Under the pieces are notes generated by a model. It was not told the DNA's origin. It saw only the letters and a program-made list of their open reading frames with translations, and searched no databases. Shown here piece after piece: positions 46,615 to 56,722 of a stretch of 64,000 nt of DNA (within the stretch, counting starts at the first letter, position 1; each line of letters starts with the position of its first letter). Position numbers and translations under genes: made by a program. Source of the DNA: Pseudomonas sp. (GTDB taxonomy: Bacteria; Pseudomonadota; Gammaproteobacteria; Pseudomonadales; Pseudomonadaceae); assembly GCF_030690725.1 (NCBI RefSeq), contig NZ_JAUYGD010000032.1, positions 82,350 to 146,349 on the forward strand, given 5' to 3'.

Positions 46615-48420
46615 ATGGATAAACAGAATTCTCACTTGCTACTGCGCGTCACCACGCCGGATAAGCAAAGCCTGTCATTCTGCGAAGCCAGTCCTCGTGA
46701 TCTGAAAAAATGGGTCGATGGCCTGCCAAAGGCCAATATCGGTGAAACCGCGCGCCAGCTTTACCAGGCGCTGGTCGAGCTTAATCAGCTGCTGACGCCC
46801 TCGGAAAACCGCCTGCAACTGCTGGAAATCCTCCGCCCGGAAATCTATTTCGTCTGTAAGCAACTGGAAAAGCACTTCCTCAACCAGGCCATCGTCCTTG
46901 ATGAACGGCCGCGCAAGGTTGCCAACCTCTGCCAGGCCCTGCAGAACCACCTGGCCATTGGCTACAAGCTGATCGTTGCCCGCCTGGCCGCCCAGCCCGG
47001 CCGCGAACGCCACCAACTGCTTGCCGTCGCCCTGCAACGCGCCAGCCACAGCCTGTGCGGCCCACTGATTCGTGCCAGCCAGCTGTACTGCCCGGTACCG
47101 GAAGGCCTCTGGCTGGAGCTGCACCAGCTGTACCAGATGGCCCTGGCGCGCGGCCTGCACAAGACCATGATTCGTGACACCCAGGCGCTACACACCCAAG
47201 GCCTGAGTACCGAGCAAAGCTACCTGGTTGCCCTGCTGCTTGGTTGCGCACGCTGCAACCAGATGCGCCAGAGCGCCATTGCCCGCCTGGCCGAAGTGCT
47301 CGAGCCCTGGAGCGCACTGGCCACCCTGCAGGCCGGCGACGAGCCTTCCAGCCTGTTCGCCGTTGCGCCGCAGCTGGATGGCCCGCCCCGCTATATCTCG
47401 CTGTTCCAGCAAAACGAGCTGCACAAAGCACTAGGGATCGATCCCAGCCAGTTGGTGGATGCGATCAAGGAACACCTGCTGCTGCCAGCCGAGAGCCTTG
47501 CCCAGTCACGCCTGACGGTGCCCGAAGGTTTCAGCCACGACATGCTGCAACACCTGGCAGCCGCCTGGGGCGATATCGCCGAGCGCACCTTCCAGCGCAG
47601 CCAGGGCCAAGGCGCACTGACCCTGTGCATCGGCATGAGCGCACTGCATTTCTACCTGGCCGGCAAACGCCCGTTCAACGAAGTGCTGCAAGTCCCGGTG
47701 ACAACCAATGCGGCGGTATTCAAAGCCGACACCGGCGCACCGGATGTCTGGTCAAACGCCTTCGATGCGCAGAAGAGCAACCAGTGGGAAAACGGCCTGC
47801 CTTTCGAGGAGATCCAGTACAACAAGCCGCACCAGCCCAACGAGTCGGCCGAGACTAGCAGCCAAGAAAGCTATCCGACCTACGAAGTGACCATCGTCAA
47901 TATCAGTCCCGGTGGCTACTGCCTGTCATGGCCGAAGGACGTACCCAGCCAACTCCAGGCCGGTGAACTGCTCGGCGTACAAGGCCTGCCGCAACAAGGC
48001 TGGAGCATTGCCGTGGTGCGCTGGATTCGCCAGGTACGCGGCGGTGGCACGCAGATGGGTATCGAGCTGATCGCTCCGCACGCGCAAGCCTGCGGCCTGC
48101 AGCTGGTGCGCAAGGCCGAACAGAACAGCCAGTACCTGCGCGCCCTGCTGCTGCCGGAAATCAGCGCCATCTCGCGACCGGCCAGCTTGATTACTGCACG
48201 CCTGCCGTTTCAGGAAGGCAACAAGGTCAGCATCAATCTGAATGGCAACGAACATCGCGCAGTGCTCAGCCGTCGGCAAACCAGCACCGGCAGTTTCAAC
48301 CAGTTCGAGTACCGTGGCGTCGAGCAGATCAGCAGTGAGCACGGGAAGCCTGTCACAGCGCCGAAAAGCCGCACGCCAGGCGGGGAGGAAGACTTTGACT
48401 CACTCTGGAAGTCGCTGTAG
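46615..48420 (+). CDS. PilZ-like domain protein upstream of fimX (PA4958 type)
   Basis: A 601-residue cytoplasmic protein. The first 400 residues are mostly helical and match no family I can name. A PilZ-like beta domain sits at about 420-500: VTIVNISPGGYCL contains the second PilZ signature (N-x-S-x-x-G), and GGTQMGIELIAPHA a later strand. The first signature, RxxxR, is not seen before it, so direct c-di-GMP binding is doubtful. The tail ends EEDFDSLWKSL. It lies 64 bases upstream of fimX in the same direction, which suggests a shared pathway with the c-di-GMP effector FimX. Confidence 0.75.
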   Translation: MDKQNSHLLLRVTTPDKQSLSFCEASPRDLKKWVDGLPKANIGETARQLYQALVELNQLLTPSENRLQLLEILRPEIYFVCKQLEKHFLNQAIVLDERPRKVANLCQALQNHLAIGYKLIVARLAAQPGRERHQLLAVALQRASHSLCGPLIRASQLYCPVPEGLWLELHQLYQMALARGLHKTMIRDTQALHTQGLSTEQSYLVALLLGCARCNQMRQSAIARLAEVLEPWSALATLQAGDEPSSLFAVAPQLDGPPRYISLFQQNELHKALGIDPSQLVDAIKEHLLLPAESLAQSRLTVPEGFSHDMLQHLAAAWGDIAERTFQRSQGQGALTLCIGMSALHFYLAGKRPFNEVLQVPVTTNAAVFKADTGAPDVWSNAFDAQKSNQWENGLPFEEIQYNKPHQPNESAETSSQESYPTYEVTIVNISPGGYCLSWPKDVPSQLQAGELLGVQGLPQQGWSIAVVRWIRQVRGGGTQMGIELIAPHAQACGLQLVRKAEQNSQYLRALLLPEISAISRPASLITARLPFQEGNKVSINLNGNEHRAVLSRRQTSTGSFNQFEYRGVEQISSEHGKPVTAPKSRTPGGEEDFDSLWKSL

Positions 48421-48484
48421 ATTGCCGACGCACTCCCTTTTGTCGCCTTTTCGCGCCCGTTCGGCGCAGATTTGATACCACACC

Positions 48485-50554
48485 ATGGCCATTGAAAAAA
48501 AAACCATTCGGCTACTGATACTCGAAGACTCGCAGAACGAGGCCGAGCGCCTGGTCAGCCTGTTCCGTAATGCGGGGCGGGCAACCCGTGTGCACCGCCT
48601 GACCTCCAGCGATGACCTCAACGAGGCACTGCAGCAAAGCTGGGATCTGTTGATCTGCGCGCCGAGCAGTGAACAGCTGGCGCCGAGTGAGGCGATTGGC
48701 GCAATCCGTCGCCAGGCCAAGGATATTCCAGTCATCCAGCTGCTCGCCGACAATGACTCCGACAGCATCACCGAAGCCCTGATGCTCGGCGCTCAGGACG
48801 CATTGCCGCAAGGTGAAGATGAGCGCCTGGTCTTAGTCGCCAAGCGCGAGCTGGCCAACCTGGAAGAACGCCGCGCGCGCCGCGCCTCTGAAGTGGCTCT
48901 GCGCGAAGCGGAGAAACGCTGCCAGCTGCTGCTCGACAGCTCCGTTGACGCCATCACCTACGTACACGACGGCATGCACATCTACGCCAACCGCGCCTAT
49001 CTGGAGCTGTTTGCCTACGAAGATGCCGACGAGTTGGAAGGCATGCCGATGATCGATCTCATCGGCAGCAGCGACCAGTCCAGCTTCAAGGACTTCCTGA
49101 AGAATTATCAAAGTGCCGAAGGCAGCGCCGAACTCAACTGTGCCGGCATCAAGGCCAACGGCCAGAGTTTCCCGGCGCAGATGAGCTTCTCCCCGGCCAC
49201 CTACGATGGCGAGCCCTGCATACAGGTGGTGATTCGCGCCGAAACTGGCAACGCCGAACTGGAAGAAAAACTGCGCGAAATCAGCAGCCAGGATCTGGTC
49301 ACCGGCCTGTTCAACCGTACCCACTTCCTCGAACTGATGGACAACGCCGCCGAGCGCGCAGTGAATGCCGGGCAACCGTCCAGCCTCGCTTACATTCGCG
49401 TCGACCGCTACGCCAGCCTGCTCGCCGACATCGGCCTGGCGGGCATCGATATTCTTCTCACCGACCTGGCCAACCTGCTGCGCGCGCACTTCAGCGCCGA
49501 CGCGCAACTGGCGCGCTTCGGCGATGACGTATTTGCCGTACTGCAACCCGGCGTCAGCCCGGAAAGCACCCGCGAGCAGCTGGACAGCCTGCTGAAAAAA
49601 GTCGAAAGCCATCTGTTCGACGTCAGCGGCCGCACCGTGCAAAGCACCCTGTCGATTGGCGTAGCCGGGCTCAACGAGAAGACCGCCAAGGCCCAGGAAG
49701 TGGTCGACCGCGCCCATCGCTGCGCCGACGAGCTGAGCGATGGCAACGCCATCAAAGTGTTCAACCCGGCCGATGAGCTGGCCGCAGCCGCGAGCCGTGG
49801 CAACATTGTCGCGATGATCCAACAGGCGCTGGAGAAGAACAGCTTCCGCCTGCTGTTCCAGCCGATCATCAGCCTGCGCGGCGACAGCTTTGAGCACTAT
49901 GAAGCGCTGCTGCGCCTGATCGGCCCACAGGGCGAGGAAATTCCGCCGACCGAACTGTTCAACGCGGCAAAAGATGCCGGCCTTGCTGAAAAGATCGACC
50001 GCTGGGTAATCCTCAATTCGATCAAACTGCTCGCCGACCACCGCAGCAAAGGCCACAACACCCGCCTGTTTGTGCACCTGTCGACTGCCAGCGTGCAGGA
50101 TCAGACCCTGCTGCCGTGGCTCAGCGTGGCCCTGAAAGCCGCACGCCTGCCCTCAGATTCACTGGTGTTCCAGTTCAGCGAGCCGGATGCGATTGCCTAC
50201 CTGAAGCAGGCCAAGGCCATCACCCAGGGCCTCAACGAGCTGCACTGCAAAACCGCGCTGACTCAGTTCGGCTGCTCGCTGAATCCGTTCAACACGCTCA
50301 AGCACCTGCATATCGACTTCGTCAAAGTTGACAGCTCCTTCTCCCAGGACCTGAGCAAGGCGGAAAACCAGGAAGCATTGAAAACCCTGCTGGCCAGCCT
50401 GCACTCCCAGGCCAAGCTGACCATCGTGCCCTTCGTCGAGAGCGCCAGCGTGCTGGCCACCCTCTGGCAGGCCGGGGTCAACTATATCCAGGGGCATTAC
50501 CTGCAGGGCCCGAGCCAGTCGATGGACTACGACTTCTCGGCCGGCGACGAGTAA
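48485..50554 (+). CDS. fimX: FimX: REC-PAS-GGDEF-EAL c-di-GMP effector for type IV pili
   Basis: 689 residues. Order: receiver-like domain (1-125), PAS (about 145-260), GGDEF (about 275-430) and EAL (about 440-685). The GGDEF signature is degenerate (GDDVF), so it should not make c-di-GMP. The EAL domain keeps EALLR but its DDFG loop is TQFG, which removes two catalytic aspartates; this fits FimX as a high-affinity receptor rather than a phosphodiesterase. In P. aeruginosa FimX promotes pilus assembly and twitching with PilB. The receiver begins LLILEDSQNEAERL. Confidence 0.93.
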   Translation: MAIEKKTIRLLILEDSQNEAERLVSLFRNAGRATRVHRLTSSDDLNEALQQSWDLLICAPSSEQLAPSEAIGAIRRQAKDIPVIQLLADNDSDSITEALMLGAQDALPQGEDERLVLVAKRELANLEERRARRASEVALREAEKRCQLLLDSSVDAITYVHDGMHIYANRAYLELFAYEDADELEGMPMIDLIGSSDQSSFKDFLKNYQSAEGSAELNCAGIKANGQSFPAQMSFSPATYDGEPCIQVVIRAETGNAELEEKLREISSQDLVTGLFNRTHFLELMDNAAERAVNAGQPSSLAYIRVDRYASLLADIGLAGIDILLTDLANLLRAHFSADAQLARFGDDVFAVLQPGVSPESTREQLDSLLKKVESHLFDVSGRTVQSTLSIGVAGLNEKTAKAQEVVDRAHRCADELSDGNAIKVFNPADELAAAASRGNIVAMIQQALEKNSFRLLFQPIISLRGDSFEHYEALLRLIGPQGEEIPPTELFNAAKDAGLAEKIDRWVILNSIKLLADHRSKGHNTRLFVHLSTASVQDQTLLPWLSVALKAARLPSDSLVFQFSEPDAIAYLKQAKAITQGLNELHCKTALTQFGCSLNPFNTLKHLHIDFVKVDSSFSQDLSKAENQEALKTLLASLHSQAKLTIVPFVESASVLATLWQAGVNYIQGHYLQGPSQSMDYDFSAGDE

Positions 50555-50568
50555 GCAGTACAGGCAGC

Positions 50569-50593
50569 AAAAAGCCGCCCTCGGGCGGCTTTT
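50569..50593. terminator. Bidirectional terminator between fimX and serB
   Basis: AAAAGCCGCC, loop CTCG, GGCGGCTTTT: a perfect 10-base stem between convergent genes. Confidence 0.88.
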
Positions 50594-50606
50594 GTTTGCC
50601 TACTAT

Positions 50607-51821
50607 TTACTCCAGGCCGTCGCGGTCGCGAAAGCCGAGCAAATAGAGAATACCGTCCAGCCCCAGGGTTGAGATCGCCTGCTTGGCCGACTGTTTGACC
50701 AGCGGCTTGGCGCGGAACGCCACGCCCAGCCCGGCGATGGCCAGCATTGGCAGGTCATTGGCGCCATCGCCCACGGCGATGGTCTGCTCCAGACGCAAGC
50801 CTTCCTTGGCCGCCAGTTCGCGCAGCAGATCGGCTTTGCGCTGGGCATCGACAATCGGCTCAACCGCCACACCGGTAACCAGGCCATCGACGATCTGCAG
50901 TTCGTTGGCGAACACATAATCGATACCCAGTTTGGCCTGCAACTGCTTGGCAAAGTAGGTAAAGCCGCCGGAGAGGATCGCAGTCTTGTAGCCCAGACGG
51001 CGCAACTCGCTGAACAGCGTCTCGGCGCCCTCGGTCAGACGCAGGGAGGCGCCGATATCGGCCAGTACGGTTTCCGGCAAACCCTTGAGCAGCGCCAAAC
51101 GCTCGCGGAAGCTGGCGGCAAAATCCAGCTCGCCACGCATCGCCCGCTCGGTGATTTCCGAGACTTGCTCACCAACACCGGCGGCCTTGGCCAGCTCGTC
51201 GATCACCTCGGCCTCGATCAGTGTCGAATCCATGTCGAACACCGCCAGGCGGCGATTACGGCGGAACAGCGAATCGCGCTGGAAGGCGATATCAACATTC
51301 AATTCCTGCGCCACGCTAAGGAACTCGGCACGTAAGGCAGCTGGATCGGCCGGCTCGCCACGCACGGAAAACTCGATACAGCCCTTGCCCTGCTCGGCCG
51401 GCATATCCAGCGGCATGCGCCCGGACAGGCGGTCGATATGGTCGATATTCAGGTCATAACGCGCGGTAATCGCGCTGACCCGCTGCAACTGCTCGGCGGT
51501 GACCTTGCGCGTCAGCAGGGTGACGATATGCCGGGCTTTGCCCTGGCCACTGACCCACTGCTGGTAATCCGCCTCGGATACCGGCGTGAAGCGCACCTGC
51601 TGATCGAGCTTGTAAGCGGTAAACAGAATGTCCTTGAGCACCGACGAGGCGCGCTCGGTATCCGGGATTTCCACCAGAATGCCGAACGACAGGGTGTCAT
51701 GGATCACCGCCTGGCCAATATCGAGGATATTCACCCCGCCCTGGGCCAGCACGCCGGTGATGGCGGCAGTCAAACCGGGGCGATCTTCGCCGGTGATATT
51801 GATCAGGACGATTTCGCGCAA
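50607..51821 (-). CDS. serB: Phosphoserine phosphatase
   Basis: A 404-residue HAD enzyme releasing serine from phosphoserine. Two ACT-like domains occupy about 1-170 (VLINITGEDRPGLTAAITGVL), then the HAD motifs FDMDSTLIEAEVIDELA near 195, SGGFT, and VGDGANDLPML near 347. Start is TTG at 51821 with GGAGA 8 bases upstream; no ATG gives the full first ACT domain. Divergent from the SMP gene, as smp/ytjB and serB are in E. coli. Confidence 0.95.
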   Translation of the reverse strand: MREIVLINITGEDRPGLTAAITGVLAQGGVNILDIGQAVIHDTLSFGILVEIPDTERASSVLKDILFTAYKLDQQVRFTPVSEADYQQWVSGQGKARHIVTLLTRKVTAEQLQRVSAITARYDLNIDHIDRLSGRMPLDMPAEQGKGCIEFSVRGEPADPAALRAEFLSVAQELNVDIAFQRDSLFRRNRRLAVFDMDSTLIEAEVIDELAKAAGVGEQVSEITERAMRGELDFAASFRERLALLKGLPETVLADIGASLRLTEGAETLFSELRRLGYKTAILSGGFTYFAKQLQAKLGIDYVFANELQIVDGLVTGVAVEPIVDAQRKADLLRELAAKEGLRLEQTIAVGDGANDLPMLAIAGLGVAFRAKPLVKQSAKQAISTLGLDGILYLLGFRDRDGLE

Positions 51822-51933
51822 GGCTCGGTCTCCAGTACAGCGTCAGGGGCAGCGGCTTGCTGAACAGGTCACAAGCCGTGGAAAAGGCGCACATTCTACC
51901 CATTTTCAGCGGCAAACAGCCACGCACGGCGCT

Positions 51934-51961
51934 TTGCCCACCGCAGGGGCGCCGCTATACT
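51934..51961 (+). promoter_or_regulatory. Sigma-70 promoter of the SMP/AhpA-like gene
   Basis: TTGCCC (4 of 6), 16-base spacer, TATACT. Transcription would begin near 51968, 28 bases before the GTG start. Confidence 0.45.
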
Positions 51962-51995
51962 GCGCGCCAACTACAGTCGACATGAGCCGAGCTCT

Positions 51996-53540
51996 GTGAA
52001 CCGGCCCCCCCCCGTAAAACCCGATAATTTCTTTCTGCTGCTGTTCCAGGCCCTGCGCCAACGGCGCATCCCCCTGGCGCTGCGCATTGTCAGCCATAGC
52101 CTGTTGCTGGTGGCCTTGGCCCTGGTGATCTATGGCTGGGTGATCGGCATGCAGTTCAAGCACGCCATGCAGCAACAGGCCGAAGCCCTGGGCACCAGCC
52201 TGATTACCCAGACTGCGGCCTCGGCGACCGAGCTGCTGGTGTCCAACGACATCCTCAGCCTCAACGTGCTGCTCAACAATCTAGTGAAGAACCCGCTGGT
52301 GGCCCACGCCGCCATCTACAGCGTGGACAACCGCATCCTCGCCGAGGCAGGTTCGCGCCCAAGCAAAAGCATGCTCGGTGAAACCGAGGGGCTGTATTCG
52401 ACGCCGATCACCTTCCAGGAGGTGATTGCCGGGCAGCTACGTATCAGCTTGGATATGCAGCAATTCCAACAACCGATGACCATCAGCCTGCAGAGCATGG
52501 GCATTCTCAGCCTGATTCTGCTGGCCCTGACCCTGTCCTTGAGCATGCGCTTAGGCCGGCATATCTCCACGCCGCTGCTGCAACTGCGGGTATGGCTGCG
52601 TGACCCGGATGACCCTGCGCCAGGCGCCGGCCGCCAGGATGAAATCGGCGACCTGGCGCGCCAGCTGCAAGCGCGCCTGGTGCCCGAGAAGCCTGCGCTA
52701 CCAGAAGAAGAGGAAGAGCCGTTCTACGACGACGAGCCAGTCGCCCAGGACGATGACGACTATCTGCCGGAGTCGTTCGAGGATGAGCCGGACTTCGAAG
52801 TTCGCGACCTGCACGATGAGCGCTTCGATGAGCAGGACGAGCCAGTAGAATCCCTGCATACCACCGACGCCGAGCACTACGCGGGCAGTGCAGTCGACGA
52901 CCCATTTTCCGAACTGCGCGATCAATCCGAACACGAGCCTGCAACAACACTTGCACCCGTGATACAGCAGCCGCTGCCCAGTGCCGTACTGGCAATCCAG
53001 CTGGGCGCGCAAGAGCAGCTGCGCCGCCTGCCGCGCAGCCGCCTGATGGAGTTGCTGCAGCGTTACCGTGACTGTCTGGATCGCGCCGCCAACCTGTATC
53101 AGGGCGAGCTGCATACCTTGAGCGACGGTAGCAGCCTGATGCTGTTTCACCAGCTAGATATTGGTGAGGACTACCTGACCCACGCCATCTGCTGCGGCGA
53201 ACTGATGCGCGCCCTCGGTCATGCCCTGCAGATCGAGGTGGCGGACAGCGGCATCACCCTGCAACTGCAGCTTGGCCTGACCCTGGGTGAAAACCTCAGC
53301 GACCTCAGCCAGGGCGACCTGTTGCTCAGTGAAACGGCACAGAGCGCCCTGGCGCTGTCACAGCACAGCCGCAACCTGCTGCTGGTCGAGCGCAGCATTG
53401 CCGACGATGCCCTGGTCAGCCAGCGTGCGCGCATTCGCGCCATCGCCAGCCCGCAAGGCGCCTGCTGCGTGGAACGCCTGCTGGAGCCCTACCCATCACT
53501 GCTGGAACGCCAGCTGGCGCGCATGCACGAAAACCATTAA
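51996..53540 (+). CDS. SMP/AhpA-like membrane protein with acidic linker
   Basis: 514 residues. Two membrane helices (IVSHSLLLVALALVIYGWVIG near 29-49 and SMGILSLILLALTLSLSM near 166-183) enclose a periplasmic domain of the SMP_2/AhpA type (ATELLVSNDILSLNVLLNNLVKNPLVAHAAIYSVD). A HAMP-like segment is followed by a very acidic linker (about 225-300, runs of E and D) and a C-terminal domain (about 320-500) resembling a degenerate nucleotide-cyclase fold. Function is unknown. GTG 51996 is the start; it overlaps the stop of a five-codon upstream frame (GTGA). The neighbour serB is the same as for E. coli ytjB. Confidence 0.8.
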   Translation: MNRPPPVKPDNFFLLLFQALRQRRIPLALRIVSHSLLLVALALVIYGWVIGMQFKHAMQQQAEALGTSLITQTAASATELLVSNDILSLNVLLNNLVKNPLVAHAAIYSVDNRILAEAGSRPSKSMLGETEGLYSTPITFQEVIAGQLRISLDMQQFQQPMTISLQSMGILSLILLALTLSLSMRLGRHISTPLLQLRVWLRDPDDPAPGAGRQDEIGDLARQLQARLVPEKPALPEEEEEPFYDDEPVAQDDDDYLPESFEDEPDFEVRDLHDERFDEQDEPVESLHTTDAEHYAGSAVDDPFSELRDQSEHEPATTLAPVIQQPLPSAVLAIQLGAQEQLRRLPRSRLMELLQRYRDCLDRAANLYQGELHTLSDGSSLMLFHQLDIGEDYLTHAICCGELMRALGHALQIEVADSGITLQLQLGLTLGENLSDLSQGDLLLSETAQSALALSQHSRNLLLVERSIADDALVSQRARIRAIASPQGACCVERLLEPYPSLLERQLARMHENH

Positions 53541-53546
53541 GCCGAC

Positions 53547-53585
53547 CCAAGAAAAAGCCCGCCTGATTGGCGGGCTTTTTCTTGG
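53547..53585. terminator. Bidirectional terminator between the SMP gene and the PqiC-like gene
   Basis: A perfect 17-base inverted repeat (CCAAGAAAAAGCCCGCC and its complement) with a 5-base loop. It gives U-tracts on both strands. Confidence 0.92.
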
Positions 53586-53591
53586 CGGCGC

Positions 53592-54296
53592 TTAGAAGCG
53601 GAACACCTCGCCTTCATCACGCATTGGCTCAACCACCGGGATACGCGGTGGCGCAGGCGGCGCGGGCTTTACCGGCGCCGGCTTGCGCGGCGGCTCGGCC
53701 ACCACCGGTACAGGCTTGCCGTGGGTTTCAACGGCTACCGCCAGCTGCTCAACCAGCTGCTGTACCACCAGGCTCTGCGCCCGTACCTGATCGACGATGG
53801 TGCCGCTGTGGGCTTGCTCCAGACGCACCAGACGCCCATCGAGCAGCTTGCCGTCGGCACCCGCCAGACGCCACTGCGCTTCCAGCACGGCCGGGCGCTG
53901 CGGACCGGAGTCCAGACGGGTAATCGACAGCCCCAGGCGCACCTGCGGCACAAAGCCGACGGTGGCCGGCGCCAGCACCAAGCGCTGGCTGTCCAGACGC
54001 GAGGCCAGCTGACGCAGCAGCTGCTGATCAATATCGGCAGCCAGGCTGCCGGCCCAGCGCGCATCTTCGGCAGCGGTCAGGCTACCGTCGGTCTGACGCT
54101 GTAATAGCGCCTCACGCTGCAGGTAATCAGCAATCGCCACCGGCCCAAGCAACACGGCAATGCCCTGCTCGGCAGCGGGTACACGAATATCGCCGCTATC
54201 GAGCTGGTACAGCGGCGCTTGTTGATAGCGCGTACAACCCGCCAGGCCAAGCACGCCGGCCAGCAGCAGAATTCCGGGAAAACGCAGAACAGTCAT
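53592..54296 (-). CDS. PqiC-like ABC-transport auxiliary lipoprotein
   Basis: About 234 residues. The signal ends in a lipobox LAGC (Cys 21), so it is a lipoprotein. The mature part (about 25-185) fits the DUF330/PqiC fold seen with MlaD/PqiB-type lipid transporters: YQLDSG, VLLGPVAIADYLQREALLQR, DIDQQLLRQLASRL. After about residue 190 a tail rich in proline, alanine and lysine is added. No pqiA/pqiB genes are near. ATG 54296 gives a normal short n-region; ATG 54305 is possible but adds an acidic residue. Confidence 0.8.
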   Translation of the reverse strand: MTVLRFPGILLLAGVLGLAGCTRYQQAPLYQLDSGDIRVPAAEQGIAVLLGPVAIADYLQREALLQRQTDGSLTAAEDARWAGSLAADIDQQLLRQLASRLDSQRLVLAPATVGFVPQVRLGLSITRLDSGPQRPAVLEAQWRLAGADGKLLDGRLVRLEQAHSGTIVDQVRAQSLVVQQLVEQLAVAVETHGKPVPVVAEPPRKPAPVKPAPPAPPRIPVVEPMRDEGEVFRF

Positions 54297-54456
54297 CTCA
54301 CTCATCCAGCCGGCCAGGTTGCCGGCGTGCATACCAAATTAGGTGCCAGTGGGCCGCTTGCGCGACCCACCCTGCGGCTGCGTATCATCCTTGAAAGCCG
54401 CCCGCGACTCCAGCGCGGCACTCTAGCGGCATGCATCCGAGCCCAAGCCCTGAAGC

Positions 54457-56715
54457 TTAACCCTGGATTTCAACCAACAGACTGTCGACTCGCTGGAATC
54501 CGCGCGGCAGCTTGTTACCGCGCCGGCCGCGCTCACCTTTGTAGTGTTCCAGATCATCGGCCTTGAGCGACAGCGTACGCTTGCCGGCCTGCAAGACCAG
54601 GGTGCTGCCAACCGGCAGTACGGCCAGATCGGTGAGGTATTCCTCGCGTGAAGCGACCCGCTCACCGGGGATACCGATGATCTTGTTACCCTTGCCTTTG
54701 CCCAGCTGGGGCAGATCGCGTACCGGGAACAGCAGCAGGCGGCCTTCGGTGGTCACCGCCGCCAGCCAGTCTTCCTCACGGTTACCCAGCGGTTTGGGCG
54801 GCACCACCAGGGCGCCAGTTGGCAGGCTGAGCAACGCCTTGCCGGCCTTGTTCTTCGCTTGTAGGTCTTCACCCTTGACCACAAAGCCGTAGCCGGCATC
54901 GGAGGCAATCACATACAACGCATTGTCATCTGGCAGCAGCACGCACTCGAAGGTCGCCCCCGGTGGCGGCGTCAGGCGCCCGGTCAGCGGCTCGCCCTGC
55001 CCCCGGGCAGATGGCAGCAAATGCGCGGCCAGCGAGTAGCTGCGCCCGGTGGAGTCGATAAATACCGCGTACTGATTCGAGCGGCCCGGCGCAGCGGTCT
55101 TGAAGCCATCACCGGCCTTGTACGAGAGGCCGGTGGCGTCGATATCGTGGCCCTTGGCGCAGCGTACCCAGCCTTTTTCCGAGATCACCACGGTAACCGG
55201 CTCAGTCGGCATCAGCTCGGTTTCGCTCAGTGCCTTGGCTTCGGCGCGGGCAACGATCGGCGAGCGGCGGTCGTCGCCGTATTTCTCGGCGTCGGCCAGA
55301 ATTTCCTGACGCACCAGCTTCTTCAGCTTGGTCTCGCTGCCAAGCAGGGCCAGCAGCTTGTCGCGCTCCTTGGCCAGCTCTTCCTGCTCGCCACGGATCT
55401 GCATTTCCTCAAGCCGCGCGAGCTGGCGCAGGCGGGTCTCAAGGATGTACTCGGCCTGAATCTCAGTCAGGCCGAAGCGCTCCATCAGCACCGGTTTGGG
55501 CGAGTCCTCGGTGCGGATAATGCGGATCACTTCGTCGAGGTTGAGGAAGGCAATCAAGCGTCCTTCCAACAGGTGCAGGCGATGCTCAACCTTGTCCAGA
55601 CGGAACTGCAAACGGCGGCGTACGGTGCCGACGCGGTACTGCAGCCACTCGGTGAGCAGGGTGCGCAGGTCTTTTACCGACGGTTTACCGTCCAGGCCAA
55701 TAACGTTGGTGTTGACCCGGTAGCTGGACTCCAACTCGGTGGTGGCGAACAGGTGCTGCATCAGCTCATCGGCATCCACGCGGTTGGAACGCGGGATGAT
55801 GACGATACGGCACGGGTGCTCGTGATCCGATTCATCGCGCAGGTCGGCAACCATCGGCAGCTTCTTCGCCTGCATCTGCGCGGCAATCTGCTCCAGCACC
55901 TTGGCCCCGGAGACCTGATGCGGCAGCGCGGTGACCACAACATCGCCGTCCTCGACGCGGTACACGGCGCGCATACGCACCGAGCCTTTGCCGGTTTCGT
56001 AGATTTTCAGCAGGTCGCTGCGCGGGGTGATGATTTCCGCTTCGGTCGGATAATCCGGGCCGAGAATGTGCTCACAGAGCTGCTCGACGGTGGCGTTCGG
56101 CTCGTCCAGCAGGCGAATACAGGCCGTCGCAACCTCACGCAGGTTATGCGGCGGCACGTCGGTGGCCATGCCCACGGCAATACCGGTGGTGCCGTTGAGC
56201 AGAATATTCGGCAGGCGCGCCGGCAGGGTCGCCGGTTCATTCATGGTGCCGTCGAAGTTCGGCACCCAGTCCACGGTGCCCTGGCCCAACTCGGTAAGCA
56301 GCACCTCGGAATAACGCGACAGGCGCGCCTCGGTGTAACGCATGGCGGCGAAGGACTTTGGATCATCCGGCGCACCCCAGTTGCCCTGGCCGTCGACCAG
56401 GGTGTAGCGGTAGCTGAACGGTTGCGCCATCAGCACCATGGCTTCGTAGCAGGCGCTGTCGCCGTGCGGGTGGAACTTGCCGAGCACGTCACCGACAGTA
56501 CGCGCCGACTTCTTGTGCTTGGAGTCGGCGTCCAGGCCCAGCTCGCTCATGGCGTAGACAATGCGCCGCTGCACCGGCTTCAAGCCGTCGCCGATATGCG
56601 GCAGCGCGCGGTCCATGATCACGTACATGGAGTAATTGAGGTAAGCCTGCTCGGTAAAATCGGCAAGGGAACGGCGTTCAACACCGTCCAGGCTCAAATC
56701 GAGGGATTCGCTCAT
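54457..56715 (-). CDS. parC: DNA topoisomerase IV subunit A
   Basis: A 752-residue type II topoisomerase subunit that cuts and rejoins DNA to unlink daughter chromosomes. The N-terminal blocks [24 protein letters not shown] and [10 protein letters not shown] (catalytic tyrosine) are intact, with a C-terminal beta-propeller (about 500-750). In the quinolone region [10 protein letters not shown], Ser87 and Glu91 are the wild-type residues, so no common ParC resistance change is present. Last gene of the parE-parC group. Confidence 0.96.
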   Translation of the reverse strand: MSESLDLSLDGVERRSLADFTEQAYLNYSMYVIMDRALPHIGDGLKPVQRRIVYAMSELGLDADSKHKKSARTVGDVLGKFHPHGDSACYEAMVLMAQPFSYRYTLVDGQGNWGAPDDPKSFAAMRYTEARLSRYSEVLLTELGQGTVDWVPNFDGTMNEPATLPARLPNILLNGTTGIAVGMATDVPPHNLREVATACIRLLDEPNATVEQLCEHILGPDYPTEAEIITPRSDLLKIYETGKGSVRMRAVYRVEDGDVVVTALPHQVSGAKVLEQIAAQMQAKKLPMVADLRDESDHEHPCRIVIIPRSNRVDADELMQHLFATTELESSYRVNTNVIGLDGKPSVKDLRTLLTEWLQYRVGTVRRRLQFRLDKVEHRLHLLEGRLIAFLNLDEVIRIIRTEDSPKPVLMERFGLTEIQAEYILETRLRQLARLEEMQIRGEQEELAKERDKLLALLGSETKLKKLVRQEILADAEKYGDDRRSPIVARAEAKALSETELMPTEPVTVVISEKGWVRCAKGHDIDATGLSYKAGDGFKTAAPGRSNQYAVFIDSTGRSYSLAAHLLPSARGQGEPLTGRLTPPPGATFECVLLPDDNALYVIASDAGYGFVVKGEDLQAKNKAGKALLSLPTGALVVPPKPLGNREEDWLAAVTTEGRLLLFPVRDLPQLGKGKGNKIIGIPGERVASREEYLTDLAVLPVGSTLVLQAGKRTLSLKADDLEHYKGERGRRGNKLPRGFQRVDSLLVEIQG

Positions 56716-56722
56716 GCGTGCC

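Noticed and set aside
56459..56500. Quinolone-resistance change in parC
   Set aside because: Ser87 and Glu91 are the wild-type residues of the ParC resistance region.
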